From positions 1-19,221 of the forward strand of contig PACG01000226.1 in NCBI GenBank assembly GCA_002699335.1: a stretch of 19,221 nucleotides of DNA, given 5' to 3'. The notes under the pieces are model-generated. The model was not told the origin of the DNA. It worked only from the letters and a program-made list of their open reading frames with translations, and searched no databases. Shown piece after piece: positions 10,001 to 17,206 of this stretch. Source of the DNA: Candidatus Poribacteria bacterium. GTDB taxonomy: Bacteria > Poribacteria > WGA-4E > UBA9662. Every line of letters begins with the position of its first letter. Position 1 is the stretch's first letter. Both the position numbers and the translations under genes were made by a program.

Positions 10001-10266
10001 GACGGTGCCGCAAAAGAGATTACTAACCGAGTTGTATCCGCTTGCAGAACTCGAAAGGACTGCGGTTGACCAGCTGAGATATCCACACAGGTGAGGATAT
10101 CCAACAGAATCAGACAGCACAAGCCCAGCGGATATATGAGTGCATGTACCCGCTTAGCGTATAATCGGGGTTGGACCAAATCGGAAAAACGGGTTCTGCC
10201 TAAGCGAGAAGGGAAAAAAGATCTAGCGTGCAAGGAGAGCCAAATTAGGTGAAGGATCGGTCTCAT
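4015..10266 (-). CDS. Giant secreted C25 (gingipain/PorU-like) cysteine protease with FlgD-like C-terminus
   Basis: The protein has 2083 residues. A hydrophobic segment at about 43-60 after a basic stretch (RLYAKR) fits an export signal cleaved near residue 65. Residues about 220-560 resemble the beta-rich N-terminal half of PorU-type proteins (YQTGMYRIIAEDF, FGKDDFIVFYGQKL). Residues about 594-966 are a peptidase C25 domain. It holds the His in AEYSGHGG (His833) and the Cys in TTTCLNGQ (Cys866). Their 33-residue spacing equals that of the gingipain RgpB dyad. A CARDB-like adhesion domain follows (about 1196-1345), then an acidic proline-rich linker (about 1493-1520), a repeated PFxxGDT module (1615 and 1719) and Ig-like regions. 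A FlgD-like/type IX sorting-type domain ends the protein (about 1980-2083; VTIKVYTVLGRLIRTL, LANGTYFYKI). It should act outside the inner membrane. Its ATG overlaps the rqcP stop (ATGA). A TTG at codon 30 is an alternative start. It may be the sortase PorU or a secreted effector; the substrate is unknown. Confidence 0.9.
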   Translation of the reverse strand: MRPILHLIWLSLHARSFFPSRLGRTRFSDLVQPRLYAKRVHALIYPLGLCCLILLDILTCVDISAGQPQSFRVLQADTTRLVISFAAPSHTSSPSVRGETGHGHFVSLIGIPLSGSTQVTVLSSVAFDPKSKPPPDSVVTVRPSGLMRSQRIGRITVDPRIQSATFRIDLRPDNSGGTDNISIPTSSYIETYLQSTLLNYEQAKPWRQPPEPIATAPAASVSELLRFKIPTYQTGMYRIIAEDFNLADVSLNDVDLKTLRMSNGGQDVGIYVFDLDKDDRFGKDDFIVFYGQKLANNKFTDENTYWLSWGAPEFGLTIETTQVKEVDVSLKTSGLSVAKAFKTTIHKEKDRFYDPLVEVRSELADHYFWTTLTGVNVAAIRQKDFRVDFPRTVPRLSTNRDGEMRVKLQGRSIKQNATHRARIILNGHELLPRVEWRKQGAPLVVRKIPQRKMIFDDHPNFLNIVCEDENDTPINKVDFYLDWFEFDYWRTFKASGDTILFNSEVDPIPKTNIIQYKATNFNNEQIDVYRIINGSIDARLVGGEMALEKGSHTVTFQDKIAQRTEYAALTRQAYMYISTLIPAKPSDLRRPANQADYIVISHENFIENIQPLVEFRRSQGLKVKVVDIDEVYDLFSGGIFNPHAIQKFLRYTYTNWQKPAPTYVLLVGDTHYDYKRATIERYREEFGAPYDLYPNFVPTFHGWSPESGETAMDQRFVNISGDDSIPDMFIGRLAVQRAHELSTVVEKIINYEKNPKIGAWQARIMQVADNEIDNPGQDDIFELSRENVIDNFIPLGYDTRKIYLRKIVSPRKTNQLIKENFDQGVLIAEYSGHGGTHQWADESIFRLQDAQLMFNEYLPFIITTTCLNGQFDKPLQYGELGLSEAFINSRHGAIASLAASRLTYGYGNALFDEDLFTAMFTVNPSVVGAIVGHAKTRFISEAAFHYIPGAEQYILFGDPATKLAIPDLHINVELESIALDPNQEIVIKNSVVGTNSLNQATGKFDFQSVVNFSTESMSAVATFPSADDVNLTRKREQIRVWQGEFGAIQIPVPRGVQPGLGSVRVFATDKKRTAIGGARFWTYQPIVIEIDQTMDDEVKKTLEIYAQVVDNDGQPGIKSVEVLWMDTQHFVDHVARMIPAPNYGKPTVNRGSWFKLEKPIPLPKSGKTIRYEIKVVDQTSHNTKTEVQRAEVPEGANLAIASMSEVGTPIRYKFSKADNAYILTADIENIGGKPVNIPIEIWFSEGDLDKNSDFEIDEDANVFGFKVVNPTQWKNHKPIGKGGALQSFTVQLQLDQPLSTGAHKVYVLADPEGPEDDHNDSIYGKLDEPRSFDNTGYSIFVVNEYTLKPNEPLLALSLDRILDLQFPANAIVTNENIPVSIENSEAKQTFQKELKEAPLPRIATLRALRTTTGPLAYTIQLNAKEVNLAKPIDLKLRFDIDQMEQIVQKKYTLVPGMDGFQKALKREVQWLSFYKWRKDLKLWERLPSEVGYNPDYDPLQNEVEPEPPAEQEDQPDQAIDTRRNSILSQERFVTPTQAENTGTQRLLKHQIRVDPHMTPAAQWVLFLINSYQYEVMMKPNGADNIEKLGKTGRVGDTYRDEVIGIQISIPDPKTPFEYGDTLIFGTELGADKEIHIETTRNQNLGNGTAHVEASPDYPERFQTGDWILFFHDSDIYEIRDSFNDPLRYSFGMLITGEVNLPLILKEIGVDILVMAGDKPFGFGDTIKFSTTKVGVVTATVQPEEFTFDTVTLLHSQDWFPPKFQIWIDGSVQALKSVIPPRPEISILLEDSSGVKLETLSMSFSRDGSPFQEIKDLQIPADSSLTAVPIRYKPILFPGYYIFRIHAEDYNGYQLGNGPFYDFVYIVEKNPDLQPPEIIVLVDKELLINQAVLTTQPQFEIHVKDDYEVVDETVELLLGQQNEPLQIIPKSEYQVFPTEKIRTIVHFSPNLGNDIYQIQVRASDTSKNVSEMPALTFELEEMVRIDHFVNVPNPVIVDTIFTYNLAQAADQVTIKVYTVLGRLIRTLEDVSAQRGYNEAFWDIRDELGNPLANGTYFYKITARTESGVTDGSTVNSIGKLAILR

Positions 10267-10520
10267 TCACATACTTGGTAAAGGGTAGTTGCTTTACTTT
10301 TTGGCATGTTACCAGTAGGGACCTTCAATACCTCGTATGTCACAATACCTCGGTTTTCACGTTCGCCAAAGTCGATGGCAATTACATCACCCGGACTGAT
10401 GATCTTTGATGCTTTGGCTGGCTGCCTGTTAACCAGCACTTTGCCACGATTGCATACTTCATTGGCAACGGGCCGACGTTTGATGATTCGGCTAACTTGC
10501 AGAAACTTATCCAGGCGCAT
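10263..10520 (-). CDS. rqcP: S4-domain ribosome quality control protein RqcP (YabO/HslR-like)
   Basis: This 85-residue protein is almost entirely one S4 RNA-binding domain (MRLDKFLQVSRIIKRR, VCNRGKVLVNRQPAKAS, GDVIAIDFGE). It matches the length and pattern of Bacillus YabO/RqcP more closely than the longer Hsp15 of Gammaproteobacteria. In that family the protein binds the obstructed 50S subunit with peptidyl-tRNA and supports alanine tailing by RqcH. No rqcH gene is present in this window, so its partner cannot be checked here. The ATG at 10520 is preceded by AGGTGG at five bases' distance. It lies 105 bases after lon with no visible terminator between, so it is probably cotranscribed with lon. 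It overlaps the C25 protease gene by ATGA at 10263-10266. Confidence 0.88.
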   Translation of the reverse strand: MRLDKFLQVSRIIKRRPVANEVCNRGKVLVNRQPAKASKIISPGDVIAIDFGERENRGIVTYEVLKVPTGNMPKSKATTLYQVCE

Positions 10521-10625
10521 CAGACCACCTTACCTAATACTTACTACACCAAAGTAACTAGCCTGAACATAATAGACAGATCCAGCATTTCTCCTTTGGC
10601 CTTTTCCTGCATTTTCAGATCAGGT

Positions 10626-12947
10626 CTAATTTTTCTTTAGGGCGAGGTCTAACACTTGAGACATATTATCGACTTGATGAAACTCCAGTTTAGAGCGAAC
10701 GTCGTCGGGGATATCAAATAAATCCTTACTATTTTCTTCTGGAATGATAATGTGGGGAATTTGATTGCGATGGGCAGCCAGCACTTTCTCTTTCAGTCCA
10801 CCAATAGGTAGAACTCGCCCACGCAGCGTAATTTCACCAGTCATAGCGACATCTTTCCGTACCTGCTGACCCGTCATTGCCGAAACCATCGCAGTAGCAA
10901 TGGTAATCCCGGCTGAAGGCCCTTCTTTGGGAACGGCTCCCTCCGGCACATGAATATGAACATCTTGTTGACTAAAGGCAAAATCGTTAGGAAGTTCCAA
11001 AATATCGGATTGGGATCGGATATAGGCCAATGCTGTTTGTGCCGACTCTTTCATTACCTCACCGAGTTGACCTGTCAATGTTAACTCACCTTCACCCTGC
11101 ATCGTAGTGGCCTCGATAGCGACGATATCACCACCGACTTGAGTATAAACCATACCTGTTGCAACGCCGATCTCATCTCTTTCTTCTGCTTGACGTTGTT
11201 TGTATTGAGGGGGACCGAGGAAGTTGTTTAGGTTATCACTAGTAATTTGGATATCTTCGTTTTTATTTCCGTTCTTGGCAACTCGTCTAGCAATCTTTCG
11301 ACAACACTTGGAGATTTCACGTTCCAAGTTTCTGACCCCGGCTTCTTTAGTATAGCGATTAATAATGTCGGAGATTGCGCTTTCCTCTAGACCAACCAAT
11401 TTGGGTTTCAGGCCGTGGGATTTGAGTTGCTTCGGGATTAAAAACTGTCGTGCGATTTGGTGTTTTTCAAACTCAGTATAGCCAGGCAATTCAATTACTT
11501 CCATCCGGTCTAGCAGGGCGGGTGGGATTGATACTTTAGTGTTGGCCGTCATGATAAACATCACTTCAGACAGATCAAAATCAATATCTAAATAGTGGTC
11601 TCGAAAGGTATCGTTTTGTTCCGGATCTAACACCTCTAACAGTGCTGAAGCCGGATCTCCACGAAAATCTGAACTCATCTTATCTACTTCGTCCAGTAGG
11701 AAAAGGGGGTTTTTAGATTTGGCATCGCAAAGACCTTGAATAATACGACCGGGTAAAGAACCGATATAGGTTCGGCGATGCCCCCGGATTTCGGCTTCAT
11801 CTCTGACACCACCAAGAGACATCCGGACAAAATTGCGGCCGATTGAATTGGCGATTGACTTACCGAGCGAGGTCTTACCAACCCCAGGAGGTCCAACAAG
11901 GCACAGAATCGGTCCTTTGATTTTTTTGACCAGTTTCATCACCGCCAAGTATTCTAGGATTCTATCTTTGGGTTTTTCCAACCCATAGTGGTCGTCATCT
12001 AGCACTTTCTCGGCCCGACCGATATTAAGACGCTTATTCGTTCGTTTAGACCAAGGTAAGGAAACCAACAAATCCAAATAGGTTCGAATCACACCCGACT
12101 CGGCTGACATGGGGGGCATCTGCTGAAGCCGCTTCAATTCTTTGGTTGCTTTGTCGACTGCCTCTTCACTCATGCCAGCTTCTTCAATCTGTTTTCTCAG
12201 TTCATCAATTTCGTCAGAGCCATCTTCACCTCGACCAAGTTCTTTCTGGATGGCTTTGATTCTTTCGTTCAGGTAAAACTCCTTGTGTGTGCGCTCGACT
12301 GACTTCTTGACCTCTTCATCGATTCGACGGTCTAGTTCGGAAACTTCAAGCTCTTCTTCCAGAAATCGAATCACACTCTCTAGTCGTTCGATAGGGTCAA
12401 TTTTGTCTAAGATCTGCTGGGGTTTACCCTCTTTGAGGTCAGCGTGGTTGGCGATATAGTCGGCCAGCACACCTGGATCCTTCTCTCTTTTTGCTGTTGA
12501 GTGCACCTCGTTCTTAAATTTCTTGCGGAGTTGCATACATTCGCTAAACCGCTTAATAGCCGTTTTACGGAGTCGAATTACCTCTTGACTTGGGTCCCAA
12601 TCCTCTGTGGGTGAATCCACGTCAGCTAAGAAAAAGCCATCATTATAGAATATTTCTAATACAAGTCCGCGGCGCTCAGCTTCGACTGCAATCCGAATGG
12701 TTCCGTCTCCTGGCTCGAAAGAATCCGCGATTCTCGCGACCGTACCGATCTGGTGAAAATCGCCAACCTGCGGATCTTCAACCTCTGCCTTTTTCTGATT
12801 GAGCAGTAGAACCGTTTTGTCGTGTTGAAGTGCAAACTTAGTTGCGAGAACGCCTACTTTACGTACGACGTTCAAAGGCGTACTAATGCGGGGAAGTATA
12901 ACTTTACCCGGAAGGGGAATTATCGGAATCATATCAAAATCCGCCAT
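10626..12947 (-). CDS. lon: ATP-dependent Lon protease
   Basis: This 773-residue protein has the complete LonA layout. The N-terminal substrate-binding domain is at about 6-200 and the coiled helical region at about 200-300. The AAA+ module has Walker A GPPGVGKT (352-359), the [19 protein letters not shown] motif and Walker B LFLLDE (415-420). The C-terminal protease domain has catalytic Ser678 (KEGPSAGIT) and Lys721 ([10 protein letters not shown]). Their 43-residue spacing is as in the E. coli enzyme. It is a cytosolic homo-hexamer that degrades misfolded and regulatory proteins. The gene follows clpX by 131 bases and has its own extended -10 promoter. No good Shine-Dalgarno sequence precedes the ATG at 12947; the in-frame ATG at 12932, five codons in, is an alternative start. 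A GC-rich hairpin in the leader may affect initiation. Confidence 0.98.
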   Translation of the reverse strand: MADFDMIPIIPLPGKVILPRISTPLNVVRKVGVLATKFALQHDKTVLLLNQKKAEVEDPQVGDFHQIGTVARIADSFEPGDGTIRIAVEAERRGLVLEIFYNDGFFLADVDSPTEDWDPSQEVIRLRKTAIKRFSECMQLRKKFKNEVHSTAKREKDPGVLADYIANHADLKEGKPQQILDKIDPIERLESVIRFLEEELEVSELDRRIDEEVKKSVERTHKEFYLNERIKAIQKELGRGEDGSDEIDELRKQIEEAGMSEEAVDKATKELKRLQQMPPMSAESGVIRTYLDLLVSLPWSKRTNKRLNIGRAEKVLDDDHYGLEKPKDRILEYLAVMKLVKKIKGPILCLVGPPGVGKTSLGKSIANSIGRNFVRMSLGGVRDEAEIRGHRRTYIGSLPGRIIQGLCDAKSKNPLFLLDEVDKMSSDFRGDPASALLEVLDPEQNDTFRDHYLDIDFDLSEVMFIMTANTKVSIPPALLDRMEVIELPGYTEFEKHQIARQFLIPKQLKSHGLKPKLVGLEESAISDIINRYTKEAGVRNLEREISKCCRKIARRVAKNGNKNEDIQITSDNLNNFLGPPQYKQRQAEERDEIGVATGMVYTQVGGDIVAIEATTMQGEGELTLTGQLGEVMKESAQTALAYIRSQSDILELPNDFAFSQQDVHIHVPEGAVPKEGPSAGITIATAMVSAMTGQQVRKDVAMTGEITLRGRVLPIGGLKEKVLAAHRNQIPHIIIPEENSKDLFDIPDDVRSKLEFHQVDNMSQVLDLALKKN

Positions 12948-12959
12948 CTAATATTGCTT

Positions 12960-12987
12960 GGCGGTCACAAACGGCTTCGAGCCCGCC
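12960..12987 (-). promoter_or_regulatory. GC-rich hairpin in the lon leader
   Basis: On the minus strand GGCGG (12983-12987) pairs with CCGCC (12960-12964). An alternative inner stem GGCT-CGA-AGCC overlaps it. The structure ends 12 bases before the lon start codon, and there is no recognisable Shine-Dalgarno between. It is not a CIRCE element. A role in translation control is inferred from position only. Confidence 0.4.
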
Positions 12988-13016
12988 GGGGATTCACTAC
13001 AAATATTCAAAAGGAT

Positions 13017-13025
13017 ATTATAGCA
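13017..13025 (-). promoter_or_regulatory. Extended -10 promoter of lon
   Basis: The minus strand reads TGCTATAAT, a perfect TATAAT (13017-13022) with the TGn extension. The expected -35 place (13040-13045) reads TCCTTC, which is weak, as is common with extended -10 promoters. It lies between clpX and lon, giving a leader of about 60 bases. No heat-shock sigma32-type or CIRCE sequence was seen. Confidence 0.7.
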
Positions 13026-13078
13026 CAAGTTTACCAAGTGAAGGAATAAAGTTTATCGGCTTTCCAGCCAGCGTTTGG

Positions 13079-14371
13079 TCAAGCGGATTTGGCTTCGGTG
13101 AGACTATCAGCGGAGCTATCTTCACTGAAGACCAGTTCCAGCTCAACGCCCTCGATCACCGAATCTTTTGTCACAATGCATTTCTGAACCCCTTCTTGAG
13201 AAGGTAGCTCAAACATAGTGTCAAGCATCAGGTTTTCTAAGATGGCTCGGAGTCCTCTAGCACCGGTCTCCCGTACAATCACCTTCTGTGCAATGGCATC
13301 CAGCGCATCATCCGTCACCTGTAGATCAACCTCTTCATGCTTGAATAGCTGGACATACTGTTTGACCAGCGCGTTTTTAGGTTCTGTCATAATCCGAATC
13401 AAAGCTGAGGTGTCAAGTTCATGAAGCACTGCCACGATTGGCAATCGACCAATAAATTCTGGAATGAATCCATACTTAATGAGATCTTTGGGAACAATCT
13501 TGGCTAAAACTTGATGGATCTTCTCATCGGAATCAGTTATGGCTTGAGAACCAAAACCGATAGACTTAACACCAATCCGTTCTTGCACAATCTTTTCCAG
13601 GCCGATGAATGCCCCCCCACAAATAAACAGTACTTTCCTAGTGTCGACTTCGATAAACTCCTGATGCGGGTGCTTTCTACCACCTTGGGGTGGGATGTTA
13701 GCGATGGTACCCTCTAAGATCTTTAATAGGGCCTGCTGAACACCTTCACCAGAAACATCTCGCGTAATTGATGGGCCATCTGATTTACGAGTGATCTTAT
13801 CCACCTCGTCAATATAGATAATACCCGTTTCGGCCCGGGCAACATCGCCATCAGCCGCTTGTAACAACTTCAAAATGATGTTTTCAACATCTTCGCCTAC
13901 ATAACCGGCTTCGGTAAGTGTAGTGGCATCAGCAATAGCAAAAGGAACGTTAAGAACCCTAGCTAGCGTTTGTGCCAATAGCGTTTTCCCTGTTCCTGTT
14001 GGCCCAACCAGAATAATATTGCTTTTCTCCAGCTCAACTGCGTCTTCCTGTTCGTACAACAATCGCTTATAGTGGTTATAGACGGCAACAGCCAACACCC
14101 GCTTAGCCAGATCCTGGTCGATAACATACTCGTCGAGTTGCTGCTTAATCTCAGCCGGTGTTGGGAGAACGAATTGCTCATTATTGGAGATCTGGTTGTC
14201 AGCTAGATCTCCATCTTCACGACGATACTCGGCTAATACTTCATTGCAGACTTCAACGCATTCATCACAAATGAAAATCCCTGGTCCTCCCGTAATCAAT
14301 TTGTAGCGAACTTCGTCACGTCCTTTGCCACAAAAAGAACAGGTAACATTGTTTTCAGGTGTACGATTCAT
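13079..14371 (-). CDS. clpX: ClpX, ATPase subunit of the ClpXP protease
   Basis: This 430-residue AAA+ unfoldase feeds tagged proteins into ClpP. The N-terminal zinc-binding domain has Cys11, Cys14, Cys35 and Cys38 ([15 protein letters not shown]). The ATPase module has Walker A GPTGTGKT (123-130), pore loop GYVG (156-159) and Walker B IIYIDE (184-189). The ClpP-docking IGF tripeptide is present in VKSIGFGSQ. The start is set at the ATG at 14371 because MNRTPENN is the usual ClpX N-terminus and GGAG lies seven bases upstream. The open frame extends to 14440, but the extra 23 residues have no counterpart in the family. It lies 93 bases downstream of clpP with no terminator between, so the two are probably one transcript. 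Confidence 0.98.
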   Translation of the reverse strand: MNRTPENNVTCSFCGKGRDEVRYKLITGGPGIFICDECVEVCNEVLAEYRREDGDLADNQISNNEQFVLPTPAEIKQQLDEYVIDQDLAKRVLAVAVYNHYKRLLYEQEDAVELEKSNIILVGPTGTGKTLLAQTLARVLNVPFAIADATTLTEAGYVGEDVENIILKLLQAADGDVARAETGIIYIDEVDKITRKSDGPSITRDVSGEGVQQALLKILEGTIANIPPQGGRKHPHQEFIEVDTRKVLFICGGAFIGLEKIVQERIGVKSIGFGSQAITDSDEKIHQVLAKIVPKDLIKYGFIPEFIGRLPIVAVLHELDTSALIRIMTEPKNALVKQYVQLFKHEEVDLQVTDDALDAIAQKVIVRETGARGLRAILENLMLDTMFELPSQEGVQKCIVTKDSVIEGVELELVFSEDSSADSLTEAKSA

Positions 14372-14464
14372 GAGTTTCTCCAGAATTGATCTAACGAAAA
14401 TGAGGAGGGGCGAACAAAATGGTGATAAACGTACCTGCAAACAACATTGGGGATCATAGAAGAT

Positions 14465-15082
14465 TTAGCCTGCTGCTTCAACAGTGGATTCATCCAGACC
14501 TGACCGGGGATGGGCAACGTGGTCAATGATGCCATATTCTTGCGCTGCTTCCGGTCGCATAAAGTAATCCCGGTCAGCATCAGACCGAATCTTGTCCGCG
14601 GTTTGCCCCGTGTGAAAGGCTAAAATTTCGTCAAGTTGCTCTCTGGTTTTTAAAATTTCCTGGGCGTGTATGTTGATGTCAGAGGCTTGCCCGCTAATTC
14701 CCCCTAAGGGTTGATGGATCAAAATACTGGAATGTGGCAGTGCATAGCGCTTTCCAGCGTGTCCTCCAGCGAGCAAGACAGCCCCCATGCTGTAGGCTTG
14801 GCCAACACACCAGGTTTGAACATCAGGCTTGACATACTGTATCGTATCGTAGATCGCTAGACCGGCTCGAACTGCTCCACCTGGCGTGTTCAGATAGATG
14901 ATAATGTCATTTTTGGCGTTATCCCCTTCCAAAAAAAGCAACTGAGCGATAACACTACTGGCAACTATGTCATCAATTGGCGTACCAATGATGATAATCC
15001 GATCCTTCAACAAACGCGAGTAGATATCGTAAGCACGTTCGCCGCGACTCGTTTGCTCGATGACGTTCGGAATTAAATTCAC
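14465..15082 (-). CDS. clpP: ClpP, serine protease subunit of the Clp protease
   Basis: This 205-residue protein aligns with E. coli ClpP from its first residues ([20 protein letters not shown]). The catalytic triad is Ser98 (GQAYSMGA), His123 (LIHQPLGG) and Asp172 (DRDYFM), and the oxyanion-region motif reads NTPGG. It forms the tetradecameric proteolytic chamber loaded by ClpX. The residue before the nucleophile is Tyr instead of the usual Ala in GQAASMG, a position next to the active site. Start codon is GTG, with GGAG eight bases upstream. There is little or no propeptide: homology starts at residue 4. The gene lies 28 bases after tig, in the common tig-clpP-clpX order. Confidence 0.98.
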   Translation of the reverse strand: MNLIPNVIEQTSRGERAYDIYSRLLKDRIIIIGTPIDDIVASSVIAQLLFLEGDNAKNDIIIYLNTPGGAVRAGLAIYDTIQYVKPDVQTWCVGQAYSMGAVLLAGGHAGKRYALPHSSILIHQPLGGISGQASDINIHAQEILKTREQLDEILAFHTGQTADKIRSDADRDYFMRPEAAQEYGIIDHVAHPRSGLDESTVEAAG

Positions 15083-15110
15083 GTTGGTTTCTCCAGGTTG
15101 ATGTGCCCTT

Positions 15111-16424
15111 TTAAGATGGCGTGATAATCAACGATTCCTTTTCTGAAGCGTGTTCAATCAGATAGCGGTAGATTTTCTCGTCACGCATTTGTCGTCTGAA
15201 CTCTTCAACCCGGTTGCTCGCTTTAAGCAAACTAGCATATTTCTGAGGATCCCGGTCTTGTCGCTCAGCAATCCGCCTGATCTCGATATCCAGTTCGTCA
15301 TCGGTCATCTCAATTTCTTCTCTAGCTGACACTTCATCAAAAAACCAGGTGGATTTGGTATCCGCAACAAAACTTTGATGCAGTTGGTTAGGCATTTCCT
15401 CCAGATCTATTTCGGCCTCTTCAGCGGTTCTGCCTTCTTGCTCGAGTTGGGCATGGATGTTGGTAAGTGATTCTTGAACATACCGTTCAATTAGAGATTC
15501 AGGTACTTCGATCTCGACTTTTTCGACAACCTGTTGTCGAATTTCTGCTTGTTGTCTCCGGTATTGTTCGTTTTTCTCTTCTTCTACCATTTCGTTCCAG
15601 ATTGTAGCATAGAACTGATCGTAGTTTTCGTGGTCCAGATCTCTAGCGAACTCGTCGTCTAATTCCGGCAGTTGTTTCTGCGTGATCGTATTTAGAGTGA
15701 ATTCAATGTGGACCTCTCGCCCTTCGAGTGGATCATCGGGTTGTCTTTCCTGTGATTGTGAAGTGTCGATATCGACCGCCTTCGCTTCACCAGGTTGCAT
15801 ATCAATGAGGGCTTCCTTAATTTCGGGAAAGATATTGCTGCTGCCGATGTCAATATCGGCATCTGCTTCCGACTCACCCTGCTCGCCATCTAGAAAAGAT
15901 TGCCAACTCATGTTGACACAATCCCCCTCTCTGACAGTCCGTTCTTCTTCAATTGGAATGTAATCAGTATGGATTTCTTGCAACTGCTTCATCCGCTGAT
16001 CAACGTCCTCTTTAGAAACATTGACCGACGATTTGTCGATTTGAAAATCACTGTAATCGGGAAGGAGGATTTCCGGTTTAACATTGACCAAGGCTGAAAA
16101 AGTGAAGCCTTGATCTTCAACCAGTTCCAGTTGATCGTAAGGGGGTTGAATATCGACTTCGCCTAGCGGTGTTAGCTCTTCGTCTCGAATGGCATTGTCA
16201 TAAGCGGTAGGGATAAGTTTTTGTAACACATCCGCTTGTACATAGCCACTAAATCTGGCTTTAACCATATTGAGCGGAGCTTTACCTTTTCGAAATCCGG
16301 GAATAGCAACGCTTTTTCGGATCTTCTGATATTGCTGATCCAGTTCTTGTTTGACCTCTTCAGCAGGAATTTCAATGTTGAGCTTGACCCGACCTTTGTC
16401 GAGTTTTTCAACAGCAACTTTCAA
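15111..16424 (-). CDS. tig: Trigger factor, ribosome-associated chaperone
   Basis: This 437-residue protein binds nascent chains at the ribosome exit tunnel. The N-terminal ribosome-binding domain has the signature GFRKGKAP (43-50). The middle domain (about 160-245) corresponds to the FKBP-type prolyl isomerase. It is divergent: the usual FxGG and GSGxFIPGFE elements read [19 protein letters not shown], so isomerase activity is doubtful. Residues about 260-437 form the helical chaperone domain, rich in Glu and Arg. The start codon is TTG at 16422-16424, with GGAGA six bases upstream; no better start exists in frame. The gene follows tRNA-Leu by only 37 bases, without a terminator or a clear promoter of its own. 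It is therefore probably transcribed from the tRNA promoter at 16969-16997 together with clpP and clpX. Confidence 0.96.
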   Translation of the reverse strand: MKVAVEKLDKGRVKLNIEIPAEEVKQELDQQYQKIRKSVAIPGFRKGKAPLNMVKARFSGYVQADVLQKLIPTAYDNAIRDEELTPLGEVDIQPPYDQLELVEDQGFTFSALVNVKPEILLPDYSDFQIDKSSVNVSKEDVDQRMKQLQEIHTDYIPIEEERTVREGDCVNMSWQSFLDGEQGESEADADIDIGSSNIFPEIKEALIDMQPGEAKAVDIDTSQSQERQPDDPLEGREVHIEFTLNTITQKQLPELDDEFARDLDHENYDQFYATIWNEMVEEEKNEQYRRQQAEIRQQVVEKVEIEVPESLIERYVQESLTNIHAQLEQEGRTAEEAEIDLEEMPNQLHQSFVADTKSTWFFDEVSAREEIEMTDDELDIEIRRIAERQDRDPQKYASLLKASNRVEEFRRQMRDEKIYRYLIEHASEKESLIITPS

Positions 16425-16461
16425 AAAAGTCTCCGTGTGTCCAAATTATCAAGATTAAGAT

Positions 16462-16545
16462 TGGGCGAAGAGGGACTCGAACCCTCACGAGGAAAACCTC
16501 AATAGATCCTAAGTCTATCTCGTCTACCAGTTCCGACATCCGCCC
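16462..16545 (-). tRNA. tRNA-Leu (UAG)
   Basis: This is a class II tRNA. The acceptor GGGCGGA pairs with TTCGCCC (one G-T pair), and the anticodon stem ATAGA/TCTAT carries loop CTTAGGA with anticodon TAG. A long variable arm (GAGG..CCTC) and the T arm GAGGG-TTCGAGT-CCCTC follow. It reads CUN leucine codons. CCA is not encoded. Confidence 0.95.
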
Positions 16546-16597
16546 TAAAGATTAACACCACAGATACCGGGCAAAACACGTCCACGGTGTGTATAAA

Positions 16598-16671
16598 CGC
16601 GCCCGGAGGGACTCGAACCCCCAACCTACAGATCCGAAGTCTGTTGCTCTATCCAATTGAGCTACGGACGC
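16598..16671 (-). tRNA. tRNA-Arg (UCG)
   Basis: The acceptor GCGTCCG pairs with CGGGCGC and the anticodon stem ACAGA/TCTGT holds loop CTTCGGA with anticodon TCG. D-arm TAGCTCAATTGGATAGAGCA and T-loop TTCGAGT are standard. It reads CGN codons. Discriminator G; CCA is not encoded. Confidence 0.95.
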
Positions 16672-16679
16672 AAAAAGAG

Positions 16680-16752
16680 GGTGGATGATGGGGTTTGAAC
16701 CCACGACCACCTGATCCACAGTCAGGAGCTCTACCACTGAGCTACATCCACC
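16680..16752 (-). tRNA. tRNA-His (GUG)
   Basis: The acceptor GTGGATG pairs with CATCCAC. The anticodon stem CCTGA/TCAGG holds loop CTGTGGA with anticodon GTG. An encoded extra G at position -1 (16752) faces discriminator C73 (16680), the identity element of histidine tRNAs. CCA is not encoded. Confidence 0.96.
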
Positions 16753-16778
16753 GTATCGAACGAAAGAGTGTTTGATGG

Positions 16779-16852
16779 TACGCCCGGCAGGATTCGAACC
16801 TGCGACCTACTGATTAGAAGTCAGTTGCTCTATCCAACTGAGCTACGGGCGC
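16779..16852 (-). tRNA. tRNA-Arg (UCU)
   Basis: The acceptor GCGCCCG pairs with CGGGCGT (G-T at the first pair). The anticodon stem ACTGA/TCAGT holds loop CTTCTAA with anticodon TCT, reading AGA/AGG. The discriminator A is followed in the DNA by CCA (16776-16778), unlike the other four genes. Confidence 0.95.
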
Positions 16853-16876
16853 AAACTCCTAGGAGCGGCCCGTAAA

Positions 16877-16951
16877 TCGGGGCGAGAGGATTTGAACCTC
16901 CGACCCCCTGCTCCCAAAGCAGGTGCGCTAACCGGACTGCGCTACGCCCCG
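16877..16951 (-). tRNA. tRNA-Pro (UGG)
   Basis: The acceptor CGGGGCG pairs with CGCCCCG. The anticodon stem CCTGC/GCAGG holds loop TTTGGGA with anticodon TGG. It is the first gene of the tRNA cluster, about ten bases past the predicted transcription start. CCA is not encoded. Confidence 0.95.
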
Positions 16952-16968
16952 TCTGAACAAACCGACAA

Positions 16969-16997
16969 AATATAACACATCCGAAAAACAGATTCAA
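16969..16997 (-). promoter_or_regulatory. Strong sigma70 promoter of the tRNA-tig-clpPX cluster
   Basis: On the minus strand TTGAAT (16992-16997), a 17-base spacer, then TATATT (16969-16974) preceded by TGT, an extended -10. Transcription would start near 16962, just before tRNA-Pro. It is the only clear promoter seen before lon on this strand. Confidence 0.85.
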
Positions 16998-17206
16998 GAT
17001 AATTGTGTAACCCTCGCTAAATTGATTGTGATTGCTCCTTTTTTGCAATATCCCTATTTACCGTTCAAATGAGGTTCAATTGGAGATCTGGGCTTTACGG
17101 CCCCAGGCTTTCCATTCCTAACCGCGATTTATCGAAGGCAAAAGCAGACAGAATCGATTTCTGCCCTGGTTGAGAGGTTGTTGAAGTGTTTTACAGGCCT
17201 GCCGAG

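Noticed and set aside
13050..13078. Small hairpin (GGCT-GGAA-AGCC) after clpX as a terminator
   Set aside because: The stem is only four to five pairs and lacks a clean T run.
14372..14440. N-terminal extension of ClpX by 23 residues
   Set aside because: The ATG at 14371 has a proper GGAG site and starts the canonical zinc-domain sequence; the extension has no family counterpart.
17085..17120. CTGGG..CCCAG hairpin upstream of the tRNA promoter
   Set aside because: Short stem with no T run on either strand and no flanking gene to end; probably chance.
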